A stretch of 64,000 nt of DNA from Dysgonomonas sp. 216 (GCF_010501065.1 NZ_QVMM01000019.1:1-64000), one strand, 5' to 3'; positions 24,774 through 32,025 are shown, numbered from the stretch's first letter. Program-made: numbers and translations. Notes: generated from the sequence alone by a model not told the origin.

Positions 24774-25248
24774 AAAAATAATTTTCGCTTATAAAATCAA
24801 TCCCTTTAGCTTCTATATTGTATAAGTCCAAATACTTATCTTCTTTTTTGTCAATATTCGTAATTTGAAATAATAAATAATGCAATTCATTATTATCTAG
24901 CGTAATAGAAGATATATCCTTACTCATTGAAACTGATACAATATTTCCATCTATATAAAAATCAAATTTTCCACTTTTTATCTTTTCTAAGTTTCCAGAT
25001 GCACCAACAATCAGATCTAATATTGATATAAGATAGTATTTATTGAGATTAAGTGTAAAGTTTTCCCCATCTAAATCAGTATAGATAGTGTCATTGTCTA
25101 ATTTGTAGGTCTTGTTTATATACTCGGTGACAGCATGGCGTTTATCTGATATATTATTTGATGGAATTTGCTTATTGTTTTGGCTTTTATCAACACAAGA
25201 GGAGATCATCAATAATAATGAAGCAAAAACTATTATTTTCATAATCAT
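24754..25248 (-). CDS. Prophage lipoprotein
   Basis: 164 residues (a second Met at position 3). Lipoprotein signal: hydrophobic IIVFASLLLMISSC with the lipobox Cys at residue 18. The mature part is Asn/Asp/Lys-rich and beta-like (GENFTLNLNKYYLISILDL). The gene directly abuts the repressor stop and faces the same way, so it is probably expressed in lysogens. Surface lipoproteins in this position often alter phage adsorption or host fitness; no specific function is recognisable. Confidence 0.65.
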   Translation of the reverse strand: MIMKIIVFASLLLMISSCVDKSQNNKQIPSNNISDKRHAVTEYINKTYKLDNDTIYTDLDGENFTLNLNKYYLISILDLIVGASGNLEKIKSGKFDFYIDGNIVSVSMSKDISSITLDNNELHYLLFQITNIDKKEDKYLDLYNIEAKGIDFISENYFYEKAKY

Positions 25249-25890
25249 CTACAACATTTCCCCATGATAGACTACATGGAATATATTAATTATTTCACTT
25301 TTATATATCTTAAACTCCTGATAGTTATCTGACACACACCACAGAATATCATTATCCTCATTATCTATTCTCAAACGTTTCAACATCCGTTCTTCGTTTG
25401 TGATAATCATGTATATCTTATCGGGTTCTACCCTTTCCCATCTATTAACCCTGTTCACACCGATCACATCCCCTGCTTTTATTCGAGGAAGCATAGAACA
25501 TCCAATAACAGGGAATATCCTTTCTGCTGATACATTTGGGATAGACATATAACCGGTTGGCTTTTCCTCATTTGCAATTTGAGATAACCCTGCTTGACCT
25601 GCTGATACTGGTAGATCTGCATAGTAAGGAATAGCCCCTTTTACTTTTTCATCAAGTAAAATAGGAGTATTGTCCATATACATTTCGCCTTCTCCACTCA
25701 AAAGCCAGTTTGCGTTTAGCTTAAATATGCTAGATAACTTTAGTATAAACTCAACACTAGGCATTCGACCTTCATTCAGATAACTATTCGTTGTCCTTTG
25801 TGCTACACCGATTTGCTTTGATAGTTCATTTACACTAAGCAGCTTATCATTGCATACTTCTTTAATCCGAGTGATAATATTATTTTCCAT
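25249..25890 (-). CDS. CI/LexA-like phage repressor with S24 peptidase domain
   Basis: 213 residues. The N-terminal helix-turn-helix (about 17-60, SVNELSKQIGVAQRTTNSYL) is followed by an S24 self-cleavage domain: SAG cleavage-type site (residues 96-98), catalytic Ser132 in GCSMLP and Lys171 in RMLKRL. Such repressors keep a prophage silent and self-cleave when RecA filaments form after DNA damage. It is transcribed divergently from the early operon, with palindromic sites in the gap. All catalytic residues are present, so induction should be possible. Confidence 0.92.
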   Translation of the reverse strand: MENNIITRIKEVCNDKLLSVNELSKQIGVAQRTTNSYLNEGRMPSVEFILKLSSIFKLNANWLLSGEGEMYMDNTPILLDEKVKGAIPYYADLPVSAGQAGLSQIANEEKPTGYMSIPNVSAERIFPVIGCSMLPRIKAGDVIGVNRVNRWERVEPDKIYMIITNEERMLKRLRIDNEDNDILWCVSDNYQEFKIYKSEIINIFHVVYHGEML

Positions 25891-25899
25891 AATTAATAA

Positions 25900-25916
25900 T
25901 TTAGAACGATTCTAAA
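25900..25916. promoter_or_regulatory. Operator-like palindrome O1
   Basis: TTTAGAA-CGA-TTCTAAA, a perfect 7-bp inverted repeat 10 bp upstream of the repressor start. It differs from the TAGCA sites next to it, so it may be read by another regulator. Confidence 0.5.
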
Positions 25917-25932
25917 TAGCATAATTATGCTA
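25917..25932. promoter_or_regulatory. Operator-like palindrome O2 (TAGCA-N6-TGCTA)
   Basis: TAGCATAATTATGCTA is a perfect 16-bp palindrome directly beside O1. The same half-sites and 6-bp spacing recur at 25960-25975, centre to centre 43 bp, as expected for paired binding sites of a dimeric repressor. Confidence 0.6.
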
Positions 25933-25950
25933 ACTTTTAACATTTAAAGG

Positions 25951-25981
25951 TTGTTTGTTTAGCATATTCGTGCTAATATTG
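25951..25981 (+). promoter_or_regulatory. Early rightward promoter with operator O3
   Basis: A TTG at 25951-25953, a 20-nt spacer and TAATATTG at 25974-25981 fit the Bacteroidota -33/-7 promoter with one mismatch. The second TAGCA-N6-TGCTA operator (25960-25975) lies between and overlaps the -7 box, so a bound repressor would block the early operon. Confidence 0.5.
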
Positions 25982-26050
25982 CATTATGATAATTATAACA
26001 GTAATTACAAACGTGCTTTTTTCAACAATAAAGCTAAAGTAGTAAAAATT

Positions 26051-26269
26051 ATGAATACCCAAACAAAAAAAGCGACACTAAAGAAAACAGTCGATGTTCG
26101 AGCAACATTGCTTGCTATATCTCTAGGCAGTTCGGTAATCATTAAAACTCGTGATATAAGTGCAAATAGAATACGAGCAGCAGTATCTCGATTAAACAAT
26201 GAAGCCTATCTGTTTGAAACCTCTGAAAAAGGTCTAGTCGATGAAGTTAAAGTAACCCGGTTAAAATAA
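26051..26269 (+). CDS. Small early phage protein (72 aa)
   Basis: 72 residues from the ATG at 26051; the longer frame from 25955 would start inside the operator and is rejected. The sequence (ALLAISLGSSVIIKTRDISA preceded by VRAT; IRAAVSRLNNEAYLFETSEK) looks like a small alpha/beta protein of the type found at the start of Bacteroidota phage early operons. First gene after the divergent promoter region, the usual place of a cro-like gene, but no helix-turn-helix is evident. Confidence 0.6.
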   Translation: MNTQTKKATLKKTVDVRATLLAISLGSSVIIKTRDISANRIRAAVSRLNNEAYLFETSEKGLVDEVKVTRLK

Positions 26270-26274
26270 TTCTC

Positions 26275-26493
26275 ATGGACAAGAAAACAAAAACAAGGAA
26301 TGCCCCCGAAGGTTACTTCACTCGTCAGGAAACGATGGACAAGCTAGGCATATCCAGTAGTACACTTCACAGGATTGTCCAAGAGGGCAATTTTACCGAA
26401 GATGGTGAAACTATACGCTTTCGAGGCAAACGCCTGTATCGAAAGGATGCCGTAGAGAAATACTTTGAGAGTCAGGTAGAAGCAAACCTCTAA
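26275..26493 (+). CDS. MerR/excisionase-type helix-turn-helix protein
   Basis: 72 residues with the pattern GYFTRQETMDKLGISSSTLH (about 13-32), then RFRGKRLYRKDAVEKYF, the winged-helix layout of AlpA/excisionase proteins. It follows the first early gene by six bases. Likely a small DNA-binding regulator or recombination directionality factor. Confidence 0.72.
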   Translation: MDKKTKTRNAPEGYFTRQETMDKLGISSSTLHRIVQEGNFTEDGETIRFRGKRLYRKDAVEKYFESQVEANL

Positions 26494-26504
26494 AACCATG
26501 CTCT

Positions 26505-26789
26505 ATGAATCTCTTTGAACAGATATTACTCAGCTATGGTGGATATGTCCTTCTCTGTGTACGAAACGTATTCGAGATAAACGAACTGTATGAAGAATGT
26601 GCCGAGATAAACAAAGTATTCGATCAGTATCAGATAGATAAAAATATGACTGTCGAAGATTGGATTTCAGAGTTTTGGAAGCAAGGATATAGTGGGCAAA
26701 CCGCATTACATAACGCTCCCTATTATTTCATCGAAGCAATGAATAAATGTAAAGACAAAGGATTGTTAAACAGCTTAATAGAAATCTAA
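26505..26789 (+). CDS. Hypothetical early phage protein (94 aa)
   Basis: 94 residues, acidic, largely helical (VFEINELYEECAEINKVFDQ). No membrane segment or known motif. Eleven bases after the excisionase-like gene, in the same operon. Confidence 0.55.
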   Translation: MNLFEQILLSYGGYVLLCVRNVFEINELYEECAEINKVFDQYQIDKNMTVEDWISEFWKQGYSGQTALHNAPYYFIEAMNKCKDKGLLNSLIEI

Positions 26790-26790
26790 G

Positions 26791-26964
26791 ATGAAAAAGA
26801 AAGAACTACTAATCGGATTATACTTCATTATCAGCTTGATACTATGCTGTGCTGAGTACACAGGAGATTCATTTATCACTATGTTTTCCTACTATACTTT
26901 TACTCTGCTCAATTTAGGCAATGCTGTGAGACTGGCAAACAAAATCGAAGAACCTCAAAAATAG
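26791..26964 (+). CDS. Small membrane protein (57 aa)
   Basis: Read directly: ATG at 26791, one base after the preceding stop, TAG at 26962. The sequence is MKKKELLIGLYFIISLILCC followed by a second hydrophobic stretch (MFSYYTFTLLNLGNAV). Two short membrane segments or one signal-like anchor. Tight spacing to both neighbours supports it being real. Function unknown. Confidence 0.55.
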   Translation: MKKKELLIGLYFIISLILCCAEYTGDSFITMFSYYTFTLLNLGNAVRLANKIEEPQK

Positions 26965-26970
26965 ATTGAT

Positions 26971-27222
26971 ATGGATTTTAGAATGCCACGCCGGATCAAC
27001 AACGCCACATACTTCTATCTAGGAAGTTATGGCAATATCCAAATGGACAGGGATACAGGTGCAGATCGACACCAAATGAGGTTCGATCTTGGAAACTATA
27101 TCAGTCGTGATAATATCCACAAAGCACAGGTAGCCTTTTTCAAAGAGAAGTTCCCTGAACTGTCAGGCAAACAGATCGAAAACAAAATACGCAAAGCCGA
27201 AGAACTTGCTAATGCCAAGTAA
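26971..27222 (+). CDS. Hypothetical early phage protein (83 aa)
   Basis: 83 residues, basic. The N-terminal part is beta-like (NATYFYLGSYGNIQMDRDTG) and the C-terminus is a charged helix (KQIENKIRKAEELANAK). Six bases after the small membrane protein gene. No family recognised. Confidence 0.55.
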   Translation: MDFRMPRRINNATYFYLGSYGNIQMDRDTGADRHQMRFDLGNYISRDNIHKAQVAFFKEKFPELSGKQIENKIRKAEELANAK

Positions 27223-27247
27223 ATACTAATCATTAAAAAATACAATT

Positions 27248-27553
27248 ATGGTAAAGAATCTATGCAAAAATCTATCGTTCAATACACTTACTCAAAAACT
27301 TATAGTAAACGGAAACGAAATCAAACTAACGACAAAGGAATCACAACTATTCGATTTTCTGAGCGATAACGTAAATACAATATCTAAACGTGAAGATGTA
27401 TTGCTCAAAATTTGGAAAAACAACGACTATTTCAATTCTAGGTCAATGGATGTGTACATAACAAAACTAAGAAAGCATTTAAAGCCTATCGAAAATGTTT
27501 CGATAATCAATGTACATGGCGAAGGACATAGGCTAGTCATATCCACTAAATAA
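27248..27553 (+). CDS. Stand-alone OmpR/PhoB-type winged-helix DNA-binding protein
   Basis: 101 residues comprising only a Trans_reg_C-type domain: KLTTKESQLFDFLSDN, then ISKREDVLLKIW, SRSMDVYITKLRKHL and a beta hairpin near VHGEGHRLV. Response regulators carry this domain behind a receiver; here the receiver is absent, so activity would not depend on phosphorylation. It lies 25 bp upstream of the first variable-repeat gene and might control it or other phage promoters; the target is not known. Confidence 0.8.
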   Translation: MVKNLCKNLSFNTLTQKLIVNGNEIKLTTKESQLFDFLSDNVNTISKREDVLLKIWKNNDYFNSRSMDVYITKLRKHLKPIENVSIINVHGEGHRLVISTK

Positions 27554-27577
27554 CAATCACTTTTTAAATATAAAAAT

Positions 27578-28051
27578 ATGAGAACATTACAATTATCAGA
27601 TCAAAAAGCTAGAAGCCTGTATAAGACTGGCTCTAATGAAATGAAAGAATTATTGGCAGAAAACTTCGGAAAAGACTTTTTCTCACAATCAGTAATTGAC
27701 AGAATTAAAACCTATGAGGATGTTTGTGCCGAACTAGGTGAAAGTCCGGTAGATGAAGTTGCCTGTAAGAAACTAGGCATGAATAAGAATGACATTGCCT
27801 ATCTGAAACTCACTCAAGTAGTAAGAGCATTGAATGAGGGATGGGTAGCCAAAGTTTATGACAATGAAGATAGATGGTATCCGTGGTTCTATCACAATGA
27901 AAGTCCTTCGGCTTTCGCCTTCGATGGTTCGTCTTACGATCGCTCGTATGCGGCTGCTGGTAGCGGTTCTCGCCTTTGCTTTAAATCAAGCGAACTGGCT
28001 GACTATGCAGGAAAACAATTCCTTGACCTATGGAGAGAATTTATTGTCTAA
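27578..28051 (+). CDS. Hypervariable target protein 1 (DGR-type variable repeat)
   Basis: 157 residues. The N-terminal two thirds are helical (residues 60-95, DRIKTYEDVCAELGES and KLTQVVRALNEGW). A WYPWFYHNESP segment leads into the variable region (residues about 109-134), and a conserved tail follows (RLCFKSSELADYAGKQFLDL). It is paralogous to the next gene. The 77-bp variable segment matches the template-like copy at 28588-28664 except at adenines. The family is recognisable in Bacteroidota phages by its GSRLCFKS tail, but I know of no assigned function. Its location among early genes argues for a cytoplasmic role rather than receptor binding. Confidence 0.75.
   Translation: MRTLQLSDQKARSLYKTGSNEMKELLAENFGKDFFSQSVIDRIKTYEDVCAELGESPVDEVACKKLGMNKNDIAYLKLTQVVRALNEGWVAKVYDNEDRWYPWFYHNESPSAFAFDGSSYDRSYAAAGSGSRLCFKSSELADYAGKQFLDLWREFIV
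27904..27980 (+). repeat. Variable repeat VR1
   Basis: 77 bp aligned without gaps to the template-like copy at 28588-28664. 15 positions differ, all at template adenines (A to G, C or T); the 57 non-adenine positions are identical. Codons that are AAT/AAC in the template read GAT, TCT, CGC, TAT and GCT here. Confidence 0.88.
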
Positions 28052-28071
28052 TCAAATCAATCATAAAACGT

Positions 28072-28554
28072 ATGTGTATAACAGAACTAAAAGTCAGCAA
28101 AGTAAATGCACTCAAAGCACATAGAAGTGCAGACAAAGATGGGAAGTTATTACTTGAAAACCTTTACGGAAAAGAAGTATTCCAAAATCAGGATGTGAGA
28201 GATCGCATTAAAACATTCGAGGATGCCTTAACAGAAACAGGAAGACCAAATGTGCCGGACTTCTCAGATGTACCAGAAGATATGAGAGCATATTTCGTGG
28301 CTCAATACAAGATGTCAGTTATAGCAGAAGCACTTAACGAAGGGTGGACTCCCGATTGGGATAATGGTAATGAAAGAAAGTGGATAGCATGGTTCATTAT
28401 GTCTCCTTCGGCTTTCGCCTTCTATGATTCGTGTTACGATGACTCGGATGCGCTTGCGGGTAGCGGTTCTCGCCTTTGCTTTAAAAGCGAAGCATTAGCA
28501 ATATACTGTGCAAAACAGTTCTTGGACATTTGGAAAGATATTCAACTCAGATAA
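28072..28554 (+). CDS. Hypervariable target protein 2 (DGR-type variable repeat)
   Basis: 160 residues from the ATG at 28072; the longer frame from 28030 overlaps the previous gene and is less likely. Same architecture as target 1: helical N-terminus (DRIKTFEDALTETGR; SVIAEALNEGW), WIAWF linker, variable segment within residues about 111-137, and conserved tail (RLCFKSEALAIYCAKQFLDI). Overall similarity with target 1 is clear but incomplete, so duplication is not recent, whereas the two variable segments match base for base outside template adenines. That contrast is best explained by repeated rewriting from a common template. Confidence 0.75.
   Translation: MCITELKVSKVNALKAHRSADKDGKLLLENLYGKEVFQNQDVRDRIKTFEDALTETGRPNVPDFSDVPEDMRAYFVAQYKMSVIAEALNEGWTPDWDNGNERKWIAWFIMSPSAFAFYDSCYDDSDALAGSGSRLCFKSEALAIYCAKQFLDIWKDIQLR
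28404..28480 (+). repeat. Variable repeat VR2
   Basis: 77 bp aligned without gaps to the template-like copy. 13 differences, all at template adenines. VR1 and VR2 differ from each other at 9 positions, every one a template adenine. Confidence 0.88.
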
Positions 28555-28587
28555 AATAATATAGGTTGTTTGCCTTTGAGATTGCTC

Positions 28588-28664
28588 TCCTTCAGCTTTC
28601 ACCTTCAATGATTCGAATTACGATAACTCGAATGCGAATGCAGGTAGCAGTTCTCACCTATGCT
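28588..28664 (+). repeat. Template-like repeat (TR) of a diversity-generating retroelement
   Basis: Third copy of the 77-bp segment, lying 33 bp after the stop of target gene 2 and not inside a credible gene: its frame is closed by TGA at about 28577 and has no start before 28721. It contains 20 adenines, with AAT or AAC at the codons that vary in VR1 and VR2, the codon bias known from DGR templates. Identity to the VRs stops abruptly at both ends (shared TCCTTC at the 5' end and TGCT at the 3' end). No reverse transcriptase gene follows or is seen elsewhere in the window. Confidence 0.8.
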
Positions 28665-28723
28665 CAGAATATAACAATGTTTCAAACAGCGAGAGAAGAA
28701 GAGAATTTTTTACTTCTAATATG

Positions 28724-28777
28724 CCGAGTCGTGAGAAACAACTAATGAAATTGAAAGGCAAAAACCTCACCTCTCGG
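28724..28777 (+). ncRNA. Predicted hairpin downstream of the template repeat
   Basis: CCGAG (28724-28728) pairs with CTCGG (28773-28777) and GTGAG (28731-28735) pairs with CTCAC (28766-28770), with a symmetrical two-base internal loop between them. The spacer between a DGR template and the RT gene is known to be structured and needed for cDNA priming, so this could belong to the template RNA. It may also be chance or part of the small gene that starts inside the loop. Confidence 0.35.
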
Positions 28778-28995
28778 TGGAAAATAACAAATCAAAAGGT
28801 GCTAGTAGGGAAACCAAAAACTCCGATTAGAAAAGCAAAGGCAAACACGATGGTGTTGAATACAAATTTTTCACGAATGCTGCTCCGATAAAAGAAGCAT
28901 TGGATAAGATACCAAAAGAGGATTTCCCTTTTGCAACAACAATCAAGCAACAGAAATTCGGATCAGGTAGTGGTAAAACATTCTATTTCACATAA
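28745..28995 (+). pseudogene. Small phage protein gene with a one-base frameshift
   Basis: The frame from ATG 28745 encodes MKLKGKNLTSRWKITNQKVL and continues to the Arg codon before the A-run at 28831-28834. From there the sensible peptide (KHDGVEYKFFTNAAPIKEAL, ending GKTFYFT, stop TAA at 28993) is in the -1 frame. Adding one A to the run joins the halves into an 83-residue protein whose C-terminal half looks like a short conserved phage protein. The gene is therefore broken by deletion of one A, or the sequence has a homopolymer error. A 23-codon peptide frame (29004-29075) follows and is doubtful. Confidence 0.5.
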
Positions 28996-29080
28996 CAAAA
29001 GCCATGTCAATAAAGAAACTGAATCAAACTCAAATAATAATCCTGCTTGTGATTATAACATCGAATAAAAAGTAAAGATC

Positions 29081-29461
29081 ATGAAAGTATTAGCAATGCA
29101 GCATATTATAAACTGTGATACGACAAGAGAAGAAATGCAAGCGATAGTTGAAGCTGTCGAAAAACATCTGTATAACCCTATATCCGAAGATTGGGATTTT
29201 GATGATACTGTTCTTGGTTTTCCTGTATATGTTGATTTTGCAGGTCATGGCGAAACACTATATGTCAAAGAAGTTACAGTACAGGATCGGATACATCACT
29301 ACTCTATGGACAGAGACTCTTTTGCACTCAAATGCACTCTCGAAGATACAATCATGCCGGTATTCACCAAATATGCTAAAGAACGAAGAATACAACAGGA
29401 ACAGATAAAAGAAGATCAAAGTCTGACTCAGTTTGGAATGGGCATATATACACACTATTAA
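29081..29461 (+). CDS. Hypothetical phage protein (126 aa)
   Basis: 126 residues, acidic, with a beta-rich middle (DDTVLGFPVYVDFAGHGETL) and a charged C-terminal helix. It sits just before the recombination genes of the early operon. No recognised family. Confidence 0.58.
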   Translation: MKVLAMQHIINCDTTREEMQAIVEAVEKHLYNPISEDWDFDDTVLGFPVYVDFAGHGETLYVKEVTVQDRIHHYSMDRDSFALKCTLEDTIMPVFTKYAKERRIQQEQIKEDQSLTQFGMGIYTHY

Positions 29462-29462
29462 T

Positions 29463-30413
29463 ATGGAAAATTATAAATCAGATATTATAAACTCTCGCAG
29501 TATAGGTTTCGGATCTTCCGATGCAGCAACATTACTATCGGTAGGGAGAAATGGCAAGCTGAATAAAACAGCAGAAAAACGTATTGCTGTAATGCTAGGA
29601 CAGGCTGAACAAAAAGAGTTTAGTACAAAATCGACTAAGTATGGAGATTATATAGAAAATGCCATATACGAGACAGTAAAAAATACTTACCCCGAATATG
29701 AGGTAATAAGTAATCCATACTATCAGGTAGATGATCTTCCATATCGTTTCAAATGCTTTAATCATATCGATATTGAAATCAAACAGCCTCATAGAATAAT
29801 ATGGTTTGAAGTGAAAGCTGTTAATGATGATTTACAGAAAACCATCAAAAAATACGAGGCTCAACTGTGTTGGCATTGGTGGATACTCAAGCACATTTAC
29901 AGGAATCAGGATGTTACTGTCGAATTATTCTTGGCTCACTATCACACAAAAGATAAGCATAGTGAATTTAATCCCAAACAACTTACTCTGCAATCTATAA
30001 CATTTGATGAATCCATCTATGATGATATACAAAAAGGGATAGATGTTGTCGAAAAAGAACTGGACAGGTTTCAATACGAAGCCGGAACAATAATTCAGGC
30101 TGAAAATTTACCTGAAGAATTGAACGAGGCTATCAGTCAGATCCATGCTAAGATATTATCAATAAAGAAAGCAGAACAGGATGTTGAGTCATTCAAACAA
30201 AACCTGTTACAAGCAATGCAGGAAAACAATATCAACAAAATCTCTCTTCCAGATATGGATATTTCCTATGTATCTTCCGGAGAATCATTGAAATTCAATA
30301 CACCACAGTTTAAGAAAAGCCATCCACGACTTTACAAAAAGTTTGCTCGTACAGAGAAAAGGAAAGCATATATAAACATCAGAATAAAAGATAAAACAGA
30401 TGGAAAAGCCTAG
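29463..30413 (+). CDS. YqaJ-type (lambda Exo-like) phage exonuclease
   Basis: 316 residues from the ATG at 29463; a longer frame from 29433 overlaps the previous gene. Motifs of the YqaJ/lambda exonuclease fold are visible: SRSIGFGSSDAATLLSVG at the start, KYGDYIENAIYETVK, NHIDIEI, then WFEVKAVNDD with the catalytic E-x-K and KKYEAQLCWH. These enzymes resect double-stranded DNA to give 3' overhangs for a phage annealing protein, which is encoded next. The residues beyond about 230 form a charged coiled coil. Confidence 0.8.
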   Translation: MENYKSDIINSRSIGFGSSDAATLLSVGRNGKLNKTAEKRIAVMLGQAEQKEFSTKSTKYGDYIENAIYETVKNTYPEYEVISNPYYQVDDLPYRFKCFNHIDIEIKQPHRIIWFEVKAVNDDLQKTIKKYEAQLCWHWWILKHIYRNQDVTVELFLAHYHTKDKHSEFNPKQLTLQSITFDESIYDDIQKGIDVVEKELDRFQYEAGTIIQAENLPEELNEAISQIHAKILSIKKAEQDVESFKQNLLQAMQENNINKISLPDMDISYVSSGESLKFNTPQFKKSHPRLYKKFARTEKRKAYINIRIKDKTDGKA

Positions 30414-31167
30414 AACATTATTTGCACATGAAATCGAAGTGCGAACTCAGACTGTAAGACAAAACGGATGTGTATTGCTGATATACAAAGATGCTCGTTG
30501 CGATCAGCGTATTCTTGACGAAACCTATGGCACGGATGGTTGGCAACGTTCCCATCAGGAGGTCAATGGAAACCTATTCTGTTCAGTATCCATTTGGGAC
30601 AATACAAAAAAGCAATGGATCAGTAAGCAAGATGCAGGAAAAGAGAGTAATACTGAAAAAGAGAAAGGTCATGCTTCGGATAGTTTCAAGAGAGCCTGTG
30701 TGAATTGGGGTATCGGGCGTGAACTATACACAGCACCTTTTATTTGGGTGAACCTTGAGGCAAATGAGATCAATGAAAAGAATGGGAAATATTACTGCAA
30801 AACTGATTTTTCTGTTTCTGAAGTCGAATATGAGGAAGATAAGATTTCAAAACTGGTAATCTCAGACTCATTTGGAAAAGAACGTTATCGATTTCCTAAA
30901 GTCGTTGGAAATGAAAGTCCTGATAATAAAGAGAATCAACCGAAAACAGAAACAGAGTTAATTCAGGAATGTTCTGAAAAAATTGACAAGTGTGAATCGA
31001 TAGAAGAACTCAAAGGTATTTGGAGTATGTATCGTTCATTACAAACTCACGATCTCATTATCCTGAAAAAAGACAACAAAAAATCTGAACTACTGGCTAA
31101 AAAGACAGAAGATGATAATAACAAAGCTGCTGATATACTTGGTGCAGCATTAAACCCTAAAAAATAA
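30400..31167 (+). CDS. Rad52-family single-strand annealing protein
   Basis: 255 residues. The N-terminal 150 match the Rad52/22 phage recombinase layout: DARCDQRILDETYGTDGWQR, LFCSVSIWD, and SDSFKRACVNWGIGRELYTA with the conserved R-A-x-x-x-W-G-I-G-R-x-L-Y stretch. The C-terminal part is an acidic, lysine-rich linker. It would anneal single strands made by the exonuclease. Its start overlaps the end of the exonuclease gene, and the SSB gene follows by five bases, a typical recombination module. Confidence 0.85.
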   Translation: MEKPRTLFAHEIEVRTQTVRQNGCVLLIYKDARCDQRILDETYGTDGWQRSHQEVNGNLFCSVSIWDNTKKQWISKQDAGKESNTEKEKGHASDSFKRACVNWGIGRELYTAPFIWVNLEANEINEKNGKYYCKTDFSVSEVEYEEDKISKLVISDSFGKERYRFPKVVGNESPDNKENQPKTETELIQECSEKIDKCESIEELKGIWSMYRSLQTHDLIILKKDNKKSELLAKKTEDDNNKAADILGAALNPKK

Positions 31168-31172
31168 AAATC

Positions 31173-31586
31173 ATGGCAGTAAACAAAGTAATTCTTATCG
31201 GAAATGTAGGTAAAGATCCTGACGTAAAATATTTTGACAATGGAAATTCGGTTGCCACATTTTCCATAGCAACAACAGAAAGAGGATATACAGCAACCAA
31301 TGGCACTCAAATACCTGATCGTACCGAATGGCATAATATAGTTTGTTGGCGAGGACTGGCTAAAGTCGCTGAACAGTTTGTGAGAAAAGGAGGGCAGGTA
31401 TATATCGAAGGTAAAATCAGAAGTAGAACCTATGATGATAACAATGGTATCAAACGATATGTAACTGAGATATACGCAGATAATTTGGAATTGCTTGGAC
31501 GTAAGCCTGAGAGCAATGACAATACAAATACTTCATCAAATCAGCAAAGTACCCCACCGCATCCGGGTGATGATTTACCATTCTGA
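31173..31586 (+). CDS. ssb: Single-stranded DNA-binding protein
   Basis: 137 residues. OB-fold of bacterial SSB (residues 1-108): MAVNKVILIGNVGKDPDVKY, FSIATTERG, EWHNIVCWRGLAKVAEQFVR and GGQVYIEGKIRSRTY. A short linker and the acidic tip DDLPF follow; this tip recruits replication and repair enzymes. Phage-borne copy adjacent to the annealing protein; probably works in phage replication and recombination. Confidence 0.95.
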   Translation: MAVNKVILIGNVGKDPDVKYFDNGNSVATFSIATTERGYTATNGTQIPDRTEWHNIVCWRGLAKVAEQFVRKGGQVYIEGKIRSRTYDDNNGIKRYVTEIYADNLELLGRKPESNDNTNTSSNQQSTPPHPGDDLPF

Positions 31587-31588
31587 TT

Positions 31589-32023
31589 ATGGACATATAC
31601 TGCAAAAATACAATGCGTGGATTAGTTCCGATGGATGATTCCGATTATGACAATAAACTTAAACTGACAATCGGGAAAGTATATAAAGTTACAATAAGGC
31701 TTCCTCGTAACTACGAGTTACACAAAAAGTATTTTGCTCTGATAAAATGTGCGTGGGAGTTTCAGTTGGAACGATCTGTTGAACACTTCAAAAACGATAT
31801 GGATATATTCCGAAAAACGCTAGAAATAGCAGCTGGACATTGCGAAATCGCATATTCCATAGAGCGTAGGGAGTGGATTGAACAAGCAAAATCTATCTCG
31901 TTCGACAAAATGGATGAATTTGAGTTCAGGGATTTATATGAAAAGGTTAAGGATGTTCTCTACAAACATTTCCTGAGCCATGTATCGCAAGAAGAATTTG
32001 AAAAACATTTAATGGATTTTTAG
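31589..32023 (+). CDS. DUF1367-like phage protein
   Basis: 144 residues. The pattern (LVPMDDSDYDNKLKL, VTIRLPRNYELHKKYFALIK, later FEFRDLYEKVKDVLYKHFL) resembles DUF1367, a family found next to recombination genes in many temperate phages. Function of the family is unknown to me. Two bases after the SSB stop; co-transcribed. Confidence 0.65.
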   Translation: MDIYCKNTMRGLVPMDDSDYDNKLKLTIGKVYKVTIRLPRNYELHKKYFALIKCAWEFQLERSVEHFKNDMDIFRKTLEIAAGHCEIAYSIERREWIEQAKSISFDKMDEFEFRDLYEKVKDVLYKHFLSHVSQEEFEKHLMDF

Positions 32024-32025
32024 TT

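Noticed and set aside
27578..28554. Ordinary tandem gene duplication as the whole explanation for the repeated segment
   Set aside because: The flanking coding sequences have diverged at all kinds of positions, whereas the 77-bp segments differ only at template adenines.
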